The notes beneath the pieces were generated by a model that saw only the letters and a list, made by a program, of their open reading frames with translations, was not told where the DNA came from and made no database searches. A DNA stretch of 64,000 nt, taken from the NCBI RefSeq assembly GCF_001435585.1, contig NZ_AZEC01000001.1:310001-374000 (forward strand). Direction: 5' to 3'. The position numbers and the translations under genes are program-made. Of this stretch, positions 54,203-62,700 are shown in pieces. The stretch's first letter is position 1. The number at the start of each line of letters is the position of its first letter. The stretch is from Schleiferilactobacillus perolens DSM 12744 (GTDB lineage: Bacteria; Bacillota; Bacilli; Lactobacillales; Lactobacillaceae).

Positions 54203-55022
54203 ACACAGACTGAATGCCATTATCGTCTATGCGGTATTGATCATTGGGATGATTATCTTCATCGCGCCTTATGTTTACATGATTCTAGCCGCGACGCAGA
54301 ACAACGAAGTGATTTTGGGTAAAAATCCCTTCTTCGGTTTTGGCAATTACTTCCTGAAGAACCTGCAAGAGGTGCAAAAGGATTACCAATATACGCAAGT
54401 TCTGCTGAACTCGGTGATCATTACGGTGATTGGGACGACAATTTCTACCGTGATCACCACGTTGGCCGGTTACGTCCTCGCCAAGTACCGTTTCCGCGGC
54501 GGTAATTTGATCTTTTACTTGGTCATGATTGCGCGAATGGTGCCACAATTTGCCTTGATTATCCCGACTTTCTACATTTTGAGCCGGATGAACCTGACCA
54601 ACACGTACACCGGGGTCATTTTACCCAGCTTGGCTTCCACTACGTCGGTCTTCATGATGCGCCAATACGCCATGGATTTTCCCACAGAATTGATGGAGTC
54701 GGCGCGGATTGATGGCGCCTCGGAATTCATGATTTTCCGGCGAATCGCCGTGCCAGTCTTACAGCCAGCCATCTTGACCACTGGCCTGCTCACGTTTATG
54801 GGCTACTGGAATGCCTACCTTTTCCCACTTATTATCTTGAGTGATCCGAAGAAGTTCACGGTGCCGCTGGTGATTCAAAATATGACGCAAAATACGTACA
54901 AGTCATTGAACTACGGCGCACTGATGTCCGTGCTGGCCACATCTGTTGTCCCGATCGTCATTCTATACATTTTGCTACAACGCAAATTCCGTTCGAACAA
55001 CGTGGCATCAGCGATTAAATAA
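54192..55022 (+). CDS. ABC sugar permease 2 (GH88 operon)
   Basis: A 276-residue second permease subunit, with EAA loop TELMESARIDGASEFMIFRR (about 160-180) and six segments. Start at 54192 (MTRKHRLNAIIVYAV) has GGAGGTAAG upstream within the previous gene and overlaps it by 11 bases, so the two are translationally coupled. It ends in QRKFRSNNVASAIK, without the GIATTGG tail found in the MalG-like permease at 27052. Confidence 0.92.
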   Translation: MTRKHRLNAIIVYAVLIIGMIIFIAPYVYMILAATQNNEVILGKNPFFGFGNYFLKNLQEVQKDYQYTQVLLNSVIITVIGTTISTVITTLAGYVLAKYRFRGGNLIFYLVMIARMVPQFALIIPTFYILSRMNLTNTYTGVILPSLASTTSVFMMRQYAMDFPTELMESARIDGASEFMIFRRIAVPVLQPAILTTGLLTFMGYWNAYLFPLIILSDPKKFTVPLVIQNMTQNTYKSLNYGALMSVLATSVVPIVILYILLQRKFRSNNVASAIK

Positions 55023-55073
55023 GCCTGGAGGTGTACTATTTAAGCAAATGCAATACAACGAAATAGGGTGAAC

Positions 55074-56045
55074 ATGGTGAGGACCAATATTAAAGACATT
55101 GCCAAAGCGGCTGGGGTGTCAACCGCAACGGTTTCGTACGCCTTGAACGGGGGAACAGGCGTCAGTGAGGCCACTCGGAAGAAAATTCAAAAAATTGCAC
55201 GAACGATGAATTATACGCCGTTCTTATCGGCCCAAATTCTTGTCCGGCAGTCGTCCCAATTAGTATGCGCGTTGGTCGATTCCTACGAAACGGATACCAA
55301 CAACGATTTACTGCAAATTTTGGAGGAACAATTTCAAAAAGCCGGCTACCAAATGCTTACGACGAGTCAAGTGCTGCCGGAGTTGCAGCAATCAGATTTG
55401 TTCAGCGGCATCATCGTCCTGGATCTCGGACTGACGAACAAACGGCGGCAACAGATTCTCGCGTTGAACCGGCCCACAATCTTCTTGGCCGGGGCAACCG
55501 CCGAGCAATCCATGAGTATTATGACCGATAATGCTGGCGGCATGCAGCTGATCTTTGCTGAAATGCAGCGCAGTGTACACCAGCGGGTCTGTATCATTGC
55601 GGGGCGAAAGGCGTCGTATAACAATACGCAGCGACTGACCGCTTTGCGTGAACTTTTTGCGACGCAGCGACCGGATATCAACTTTGACGAGATCGTTTAT
55701 CCCGGCTACTTTTCCAGCCAGAAGGCATATCAATTAGGTCAAAAACTGATGGACCAGTATGATGCGTTCATTTGTCTAAACGACGCCATGGCCTTCGGGA
55801 TTTACCGCGCTGCTTTTGAACGGGGCCTCACGGTGGGTCAAGATTTGTCGGTGACCGGGTTTGATGATGTCCTCATGGGGGCATTTGCGCTGCCGGGGCT
55901 GACTACGGTGGGCTTTAACCATCAGAAGTGGGCCAAAGCCGTCGTTGACCAGTATTTACAGTTGCAAAATGAAGAAGTGACAACCACCATCCATCAATTG
56001 ATTCCGGCTGAATTGATCTCCCGAGGCTCAGTCCGGCAATCGTGA
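55074..56045 (+). CDS. LacI-family repressor of the GH88 operon
   Basis: A 323-residue protein. Its N-terminus, TNIKDIAKAAGVSTATVSYA, is a standard LacI helix-turn-helix, followed by the hinge and the sugar-binding domain (CALVDSYETDTNNDLLQILE, IFLAGATAEQSMSIMTDNAG, VTGFDDVLMGAFALPGLTTV). ATG at 55074 has TAGGGTGA upstream; a GTG at 55068 is possible. It is co-transcribed after the two permeases and before GH88. The palindrome CTTAAACGTTTAAG in the operon promoter is its probable operator. It differs clearly from the LacI protein at 27957 and their palindromes differ too. Confidence 0.92.
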   Translation: MVRTNIKDIAKAAGVSTATVSYALNGGTGVSEATRKKIQKIARTMNYTPFLSAQILVRQSSQLVCALVDSYETDTNNDLLQILEEQFQKAGYQMLTTSQVLPELQQSDLFSGIIVLDLGLTNKRRQQILALNRPTIFLAGATAEQSMSIMTDNAGGMQLIFAEMQRSVHQRVCIIAGRKASYNNTQRLTALRELFATQRPDINFDEIVYPGYFSSQKAYQLGQKLMDQYDAFICLNDAMAFGIYRAAFERGLTVGQDLSVTGFDDVLMGAFALPGLTTVGFNHQKWAKAVVDQYLQLQNEEVTTTIHQLIPAELISRGSVRQS

Positions 56046-56059
56046 AAAGAGGAGAAATG

Positions 56060-57211
56060 ATGACGGACAGCAAGTGGTCTTTAGACCAGGTCGGTGCCCA
56101 ACACCTGCTGGATCAAGCAAATACCAAAGTGACTGCTGAACTAGCGCGCTTAGGCGCCAAGATTCCATATGCCGCCAAAGACGGTGTGTATCAAGAAGAC
56201 CGCGGCCAGGATGTGACCTGGTGGACCAATGGGTTCTTTGCGGGGATACTATGGGAACTGAACCAAGTGCATCCCAACCAGGCCTTTGTTGAGCGGGCCC
56301 GCCAGGATAGCGACCACCTAATGACCCGCTTCCGCCAATTTACGACAATTGATCACGATATTGGCTTCGTCGCGCTGCATACCACTGTGGCCGACTATCG
56401 CATCACGGGGTCAGATAAAGCCTACCAGGAAGCATTGCTGGCGGCCACGGTCTTAGCCGGCCGCTACAATCCCCAAGGCCGTTTCCTGCGCTGCTGGAAT
56501 CAGCCGGGCCGGGAAGGTTGGGTAATAATCGACAGCATGATGAACTTGAATCTGTTGTTCTGGGCGAGTCGTGAGTTGCATGATCCGCGCTTTGCCCAGA
56601 TTGCCGTCGCCCACGCGGATACCGCGCTGGCGCATCATATTCGGCCCGATGGCAGTGCCTACCACATTGTGGGGTACGATCCGCAGTGCGGCGGCGTGGC
56701 CAATTATCCCCAAGGCCAGGGCTATTCACCCGAATCGTCTTGGACCCGGGGGCAAGGCTGGGCATTGTACGGTTTTGTGTTGGTCTACCAGCAGACCGGA
56801 TTTGTCCGCTACTTGGCGATGGCTAAAACAATTGCCGCATACTTTATCCAACAGGCCAAGAAGTTCAACTGGTTCATCCCGGCGGATTTCAATGCACCGG
56901 ACAATGGTACCCATGATTTATCTGCGGCGATGATCGCGGCCAGTGGCTTGGTCACGTTGAGTGAGTTGACGCATGATCCGCAATATCGGGCGGCGGCCGA
57001 AGAGCTGATTTTACACAATCAGACCCGCATCGATCTGGATCCAGAGCGGGATGGGATTGTCCAGGATTGCACCGGTTCGTATACCAGCGATGATCAGAGT
57101 GGAGAAAGAAATGTGCCCATCATTTATGCCGACTTTTTCTTTATCGAAACCTTGATGAAAATGGCCGGAGATCCATTCTCCATCTGGGCGGTGCCAGATG
57201 TGCTAAACTGA
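56060..57211 (+). CDS. GH88 unsaturated glucuronyl hydrolase
   Basis: A 383-residue cytoplasmic (alpha/alpha)6-barrel enzyme that removes 4,5-unsaturated glucuronic acid from oligosaccharides produced by polysaccharide lyases, by hydration of the double bond. The two catalytic Asp are seen: Asp100 in TIDHDIGF and Asp158 in VIIDSMMNLNLLFW. Other landmarks are DVTWWTNGFFAGILW (about 50), SSWTRGQGWALYGF (about 225) and PIIYADFFFIETL near the end. ATG at 56060 has AGAGGAGA upstream; it begins 14 bases after the LacI stop. The transporter in the same operon probably supplies its substrate. No polysaccharide lyase is seen in the window. Confidence 0.92.
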   Translation: MTDSKWSLDQVGAQHLLDQANTKVTAELARLGAKIPYAAKDGVYQEDRGQDVTWWTNGFFAGILWELNQVHPNQAFVERARQDSDHLMTRFRQFTTIDHDIGFVALHTTVADYRITGSDKAYQEALLAATVLAGRYNPQGRFLRCWNQPGREGWVIIDSMMNLNLLFWASRELHDPRFAQIAVAHADTALAHHIRPDGSAYHIVGYDPQCGGVANYPQGQGYSPESSWTRGQGWALYGFVLVYQQTGFVRYLAMAKTIAAYFIQQAKKFNWFIPADFNAPDNGTHDLSAAMIAASGLVTLSELTHDPQYRAAAEELILHNQTRIDLDPERDGIVQDCTGSYTSDDQSGERNVPIIYADFFFIETLMKMAGDPFSIWAVPDVLN

Positions 57212-57235
57212 CAAAGAGCAAAGGAGTGGATGCGG

Positions 57236-57883
57236 ATGAAGATTCTTGTGACTGGGTTTGACCCTTTTGGCGCGGATAAAATTAATCCAGCGATTGAGGC
57301 CGTGAAACGATTGCCGGCAATCATTGCTGGCGCAACAATTATTAAATTGGAGATTCCCACCAAGTTTAATGTATCCGCGCAAGTTGTGCACACGGCCATT
57401 GCGGCGGAACATCCTGATTACGTCCTGAACATCGGTCAAGCCGGCGGGCGCTTTGCCTTGACGCCGGAGCGGGTGGCCATCAATTTGGACGACGGCCGCA
57501 TTGCCGATAATGCCGGTTATCAACCAGTGGATCACACCATTCACGCAGACGGGCAGACTGCCTACTTCACGCAACTGCCGATTAAAGCGATGGTCCGGGA
57601 AATTCGTGAAGCTGGCATCCCCAGCGCAGTATCCAACACCGCCGGGACCTATGTCTGCAACCACATCATGTACCAGGTACAGTATATGCGGGATAAAGAA
57701 TTCCCGGATATCAAGGCAGGTTTCATGCATATTCCGTTTTTACCGGATCAGGTTGTGAATCGACCTGGTACGCCGAGTTTGTCGCTGGCCGATGATGTCA
57801 AAGGCATCACGGCAGCCATTGCGGCAATCGTGGCTCGGGATGGCCAAGGTGACATTAAAACCATTGAAGGCACCATCGCATAA
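57236..57883 (+). CDS. pcp: Pyrrolidone-carboxylate peptidase
   Basis: A 215-residue cysteine peptidase (C15) that removes N-terminal pyroglutamate from peptides. Landmarks: [18 protein letters not shown] at the start, [20 protein letters not shown] (catalytic Glu in TPERV), [14 protein letters not shown] (catalytic Cys) and [11 protein letters not shown] (catalytic His). ATG at 57236 has AAAGGAG 8 bases upstream; the ATG at 57230 is too near that site. It follows the GH88 gene by 24 bases and shares its terminator, which is unusual company for Pcp. Confidence 0.95.
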   Translation: MKILVTGFDPFGADKINPAIEAVKRLPAIIAGATIIKLEIPTKFNVSAQVVHTAIAAEHPDYVLNIGQAGGRFALTPERVAINLDDGRIADNAGYQPVDHTIHADGQTAYFTQLPIKAMVREIREAGIPSAVSNTAGTYVCNHIMYQVQYMRDKEFPDIKAGFMHIPFLPDQVVNRPGTPSLSLADDVKGITAAIAAIVARDGQGDIKTIEGTIA

Positions 57884-57904
57884 TCGGTGAACAGTACCAA
57901 CACG

Positions 57905-57935
57905 AAACGGTCGTTATCAGTCGCGACCGTTTTTT
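57905..57935 (+). terminator. Terminator of the second ABC operon
   Basis: AAACGGTCG and CGACCGTTT (9 bp) around TTATCAGTCG, followed by a T-run. Confidence 0.85.
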
Positions 57936-57947
57936 AAGTGGGATTGA

Positions 57948-57986
57948 TGTAACCGCTTGCATTCAGGGCGTCCGATTCGTTACACT
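57948..57986 (+). promoter_or_regulatory. cre and promoter of the EIIC at 58139
   Basis: TGTAACCGCTTGCA (57948-57961) matches 13 of 14 cre positions and overlaps TTGCAT (57957-57962), which with an 18-base spacer precedes TACACT (57981-57986). Confidence 0.72.
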
Positions 57987-58086
57987 AGACTTGTGAAGAA
58001 TTCTTGGACTATCCATACAAAGGAAGTGGTGGCCGATCAATAGCCGCATGGACCAACCCACAGCAGTATCATTTCTCGTTGCTGCC

Positions 58087-58110
58087 TGTTTACGCAAACC
58101 GCTGTAAACA
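58087..58110. promoter_or_regulatory. Inverted repeat, possible operator in the leader of the 58139 gene
   Basis: TGTTTAC-(10 bases)-GTAAACA, located between the predicted transcription start and the ribosome site. No regulator gene is adjacent. Confidence 0.45.
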
Positions 58111-58138
58111 GACTGTGCCCTTGGGGAGGGACATACCA

Positions 58139-59521
58139 ATGAAAAATTGGGTGAATGACAAACTATTACCCGCTGTGCTGAAGTTTTCCAATACAAAAGT
58201 CATCTCGTCAATGAAGAACGGGTTAATCTATACCATGCCATTGACGATCGTCGGTTCAATTTTCTTGTTACTCTCGAATTTCCCGGTACCATCCGTCTCC
58301 GATTTCTTTATGAAAACTGGCTGGACGATGCGGTTCGCGCAGGTCACTGGGGCCACATACGATCTCATTGCGCTGATTTCGGTATTTGCGATTGCCTATC
58401 AATGGGTAAAAGAAGACGGGTTCCAAGGCCTGCCAGCTGGGATACTGGGGATGGTGGCCTACGTCATTACATTAACGCCAATTAAACAAGTGATGAATAC
58501 TTCTGGGACCAAAGTAATCGCTACTGCCACTGGTGTCATTGATAAGTCTTGGACTGGTGGTAAAGGGATGATTGCCGCGATTATCTTGGGTGCGGTCGTC
58601 GGGTGGATTTATTCTTGGTTCTTGAAACGGGATATTCGAATTAAACTCCCGGACCAAGTACCTGCCAACGTCACTGGTGCCTTTACCGCTTTGATTCCGG
58701 CCGCAGTCATTATGACCTTGGCTTTTGGCATTTATATCTTCTTCGATGGTGTTTTCCACATGACTATGGTGGATGCTATTTACCGGGTCATTCAAACACC
58801 GTTGCAAGGGCTCACCGATAATGCGGTGGGACTGTTTGTCTATATCTTCTTAATTTCTTTCTTGTGGTCGTTTGGGATCCACGGGCCAATCGTTGTGGGC
58901 GGTATTTTAGGCCCGGTTTTGTCGGCCAACACATTGGAGAATATCAAACTATTCCAAGAAGGTGGACGCGCAGCATTGGAAGCCCGGGGCCATGTCTTTG
59001 TCCAACCGATTATTGACCAGTTTGTGACAGTCACTGGTTCTGGCGTCACAATTGGATTGGTCGTGTTCATGCTATTTTTTGCCAAGTCTAAAATGCTCAA
59101 AGACCTTGGCAAGCTTGCTCTTGGCCCGGCAATTTTCAACATTAACGAGCCATTGCTTTTCGGGATTCCCATTGTGTTGAATCCGGTACTGATTCCGCCT
59201 TTCATCATTACACCATTGGTGACTGGTATGCTGACGTATCTCGCCATCTGGTTGAAAATCTTACCCGTCCTGTCCGGTGTGACAGTGCCTTGGACCACGC
59301 CAGCGATTATTTCGGGATTGATCATCGGCGGAACGGATGGTTGGAAGTTCATGCTCTGGCAAGCATTAATGCTGGTGCTTTCTTGCGTCATCTGGTTCCC
59401 CTTCGCCCGTATCCAAGATCGTCAAAACCTGGCGATTGAGCGGGGTGAAGATCCAAGTCAATTAGCAGACGATATCGCAGAAGCAAAGGATACTGCCACC
59501 ACACATGAGGCGGCTAATTAA
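58139..59521 (+). CDS. PTS EIIC, lactose/cellobiose class, orphan
   Basis: A 460-residue permease (ATG at 58139, GGGGAGGG 8 bases upstream). It shows KNWVNDKLLPAVLKFSNTKV, the SFLWSFGIHGPIVVGGI loop (about 240) and the sugar-site loop IFNINEPLLFGIPIVLNPVL (about 335-355). The tail is acidic (EDPSQLADDIAEAKDTATTHEA). No EIIA, EIIB, hydrolase or regulator is next to it. It has its own cre-overlapped promoter, a leader with an inverted repeat and a terminator, so it is a single-gene transcript using shared PTS parts. Confidence 0.9.
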   Translation: MKNWVNDKLLPAVLKFSNTKVISSMKNGLIYTMPLTIVGSIFLLLSNFPVPSVSDFFMKTGWTMRFAQVTGATYDLIALISVFAIAYQWVKEDGFQGLPAGILGMVAYVITLTPIKQVMNTSGTKVIATATGVIDKSWTGGKGMIAAIILGAVVGWIYSWFLKRDIRIKLPDQVPANVTGAFTALIPAAVIMTLAFGIYIFFDGVFHMTMVDAIYRVIQTPLQGLTDNAVGLFVYIFLISFLWSFGIHGPIVVGGILGPVLSANTLENIKLFQEGGRAALEARGHVFVQPIIDQFVTVTGSGVTIGLVVFMLFFAKSKMLKDLGKLALGPAIFNINEPLLFGIPIVLNPVLIPPFIITPLVTGMLTYLAIWLKILPVLSGVTVPWTTPAIISGLIIGGTDGWKFMLWQALMLVLSCVIWFPFARIQDRQNLAIERGEDPSQLADDIAEAKDTATTHEAAN

Positions 59522-59537
59522 CCAATTTTCTTGAATG

Positions 59538-59575
59538 CCCATCTAACGATTTTGTTAGATGGGTATTCTTTTTGC
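59538..59575 (+). terminator. Terminator after the EIIC gene
   Basis: CCCATCTAAC and GTTAGATGGG (10 bp) around GATTTT, followed by TATTCTTTTT. Confidence 0.88.
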
Positions 59576-59627
59576 CAAAAATGCCAGTATGACGTGATTT
59601 TGGTAAGAAATTTCAGTTTTTGAGCAT

Positions 59628-59656
59628 TTGCCATGAGAACGGTTACCTGATACTAT
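59628..59656 (+). promoter_or_regulatory. Promoter with cre of the LRR protein gene
   Basis: TTGCCA (59628-59633), 17-base spacer, TACTAT (59651-59656). TGAGAACGGTTACC (59634-59647; 12 of 14 cre positions) fills the spacer, so even this surface protein may be under catabolite control. Confidence 0.6.
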
Positions 59657-59761
59657 AAGCGAACTGGAATGAAAGCAATTAGCATTTCAGCAGGGGTAAA
59701 GGATGCATTTGGGAATGCCGTTAACACCGTCACCATAGGATTACGGAAAGGAATTCCCATA

Positions 59762-62700
59762 ATGAATAAAGTTGAAAAGAGTCGGCCGCGTCTATACAAG
59801 GCCAAAAAGAAATGGCTAGTACGGGTAGCAAGCGTTGTCGTGGTATTGGGGACCGGGATGACATTGAGCACCCAGGCAGTCAGTGCTGCAGAAGACGAAC
59901 ACATCGCACCGCCGGAAAGCATCATTCATGCGCACACACTGAAAAAAGAACCAGAGCTAGGAATCATCGAAGAAGTGCCAAACACTCCTGAGACAGTATC
60001 TGAAGGGGACAAACCTGCGTTGTCAGATTCAGATAACGCCTCAACCGCCACAGCAAAATCACCGGTATCAGCGAGCATTGCGACGCCAGAAGTTGAATCA
60101 GCGCCGTCAGCGGGCAAAAAAGACGAGTCCAAGCAACCAACCCAAACCTCAATAGAACAAGCCGCTCCAACAGCGGCCAAAGCAGAACCCCAAACGGTTC
60201 AACCAAGCAAACCCACTCAGACAGAACAAGCCTCGCCGTCTGAGAAAGCTGCACCAGCGGCCACTGTACAAGACGAACAGCCGGCTACTCCGAGTGAGGC
60301 AGAAACACCGCAAGAAGATAACCACGATCAACCGGCCGCGTCAGAGAAAGACAATGCAGTGTCCACCGCCGCAGTGGTTGATGAAATGTCCACTGAGACA
60401 GCAGATACTGCACCGATCAAGGAAGAACCGACCGAGAAATCCATTACCGCCACCCTCAACACGCTCATTCCAGACGACCATTTCCGGGAACAAGTCGTGG
60501 CGGCTTTGCAAAAAAACGGCGTGGTATCGACCAAGCAAGATCAAGAAACGATCGGTACTCAGGATCTGAGTCAGTTGACCCAATTACAATTGGGCGACTG
60601 GGTCACGGCTAAATCGGAGGCGGGGTTAGCCGAACCAGGCGTGTGGACGGCCAAGGAGTCGGTCAAAGTCGCTGACTTAACCGGCATCGGCAATTTAACT
60701 GGTCTGCAGAGCCTCACCTTAACGGATAATGATTTCACCAGTTTGCCAGTGGAAATCAACCGACTAGCTAACTTACAAACATTGAAGATCACCCGAAACA
60801 CGGCATTGACCGAATTGCCTGATCTATCCGAATTGCACAATCTGCAACATTTGACCATCACCAATAATCCACAATTAACCACACTGCCGCCATCAATTAA
60901 TCACTTGACCCAACTGCAGGGTGAGTTGGACTTAAAGGGCAACAGTTTCACCACCCTCCCAGATCTCAGCCAGCTGCAACAAATCACATCACTAAATTTG
61001 AACAATAACCGGCTGACCGATGTCGCGGATGCCCATATTGAGAAACTGACTAATCTGCAAAAACTTGCCGTGGGTTCACAAGAAGACTCCCGGGAAATCA
61101 ACGTCCAAGGCAACACTTTTCTGGCCGAAGACGGAGATACCACAAATACATTATTTGATGTGGTACCGGACCAGAGCAGCAACGTCCACTTGGATTATGA
61201 TCCTGCCAGCCAAGCAGCTCATTTTACCCGCCAGGATAAAGACGGACAGGGCCAATACGCCTTGACCAATGTTTTCCCGCAAGCAGATCGGGCCCATTAC
61301 AATCATTTAACTGAAGTGCCTGCGGCCTGGGGAGTATTAACGCACTTGCAAGCACTGGATCTGAAAGGTAATGACTTGACCGAGCTGCCGGGCGTGATGG
61401 CGAATATGTTCGGATTAAAGACATTGAATTTGGGCAACAATCAATTCACGACGGTACCCCTCGCAGTCGAGAACCTGCTGCAAACCAATCCCGATTTACA
61501 CGTCGACTTCAGCAATTACTTGGCCAATTACCCGTCATTTGGGACGTATCGCAACCAAAATGGCATTCCAGAAACAGAATTTTACCATGCCCGCGAGCAA
61601 GAGACACTCCCAGGTTGGCAAGGCGATAAGGATCGGGCCTTGAATCAAGTGATCCATTATCCGACGCATACGGTGGACTACAATGACTCAAGTTTTGCCC
61701 TAACCGGTGGCCAAGTGAAGTTAGCAGATGGCACCAAGGCCAATGACAGTCAATTTTTACGATTGGCAGACGCCGTTTATACGGGACCGGGCCATTTTCT
61801 TGGTCAGAGCGACGCGGATACAGAGCGGGTGACGCCATACTTGCATTTTCCCAGTCAACCCAATGGTCATGATATCACCGGTCAATATGCTGGCCTGTTT
61901 GATGCGACGAACAACACATTTAGCTTGCTAGCGAATGACGGCAAGAATCTTTACCCGCATCAAGATCCATACGGCAGCGGGCACGATCGGTATCAGGCCA
62001 TCTATGGTCAGCTGCTGGATGGCGGGTATTATATGGGACTCATGCTGCCGGAAAAGCAGGGTGAAAAGACCAATGTCGGCCAAACCTATGTCCTGAATTT
62101 AGGCGTGGGCGGCCAACATGCCGTGACACCCGGCGGGGCAGTGGGCAAGGCCAACCTGAATTTCGACAAGGCCGGCATGATGGCACCGGATCGATTAGGG
62201 TATTCCCAAGTTGCCGTGTTACCCATTCAGTTTATCAAGACGCCCAAGTTGGCCGATGTGTTACCGGATGAAAAGTTCCGGACACAAATCGAGGAAGCCT
62301 TGAAACAAGCCAAAGTCATCGGCGAAAATCAGTCGGTCAGTGTGGCTGATTTAAAGAAAATCCGCGTGATTACACTGGGCGGTAAAAAAGCGGTGGATAA
62401 AGTGGGTCAAGTGCGCCAGGCTGATCCAGAGAAACAGATTATGGACTTGGCCGGTATTAGCACTTTGGCTAATTTGGAAGAATTGACGATTACTGACAAT
62501 GGTTTCACCACGCTTCCGGAAGAATTGAGCCAGTTAAAGAAGCTGACCAATTTGAAGATTACCCGCAATCCCAACTTGACCGCATTACCGGATCTGACGG
62601 GGTTAACCCAATTGACCCATCTAGAGATCACCAACAATCCGCAGCTGACCGAGTTGCCGGCTTCCATCAACACCCTAACTAACTTGACAGGTACACTGAA

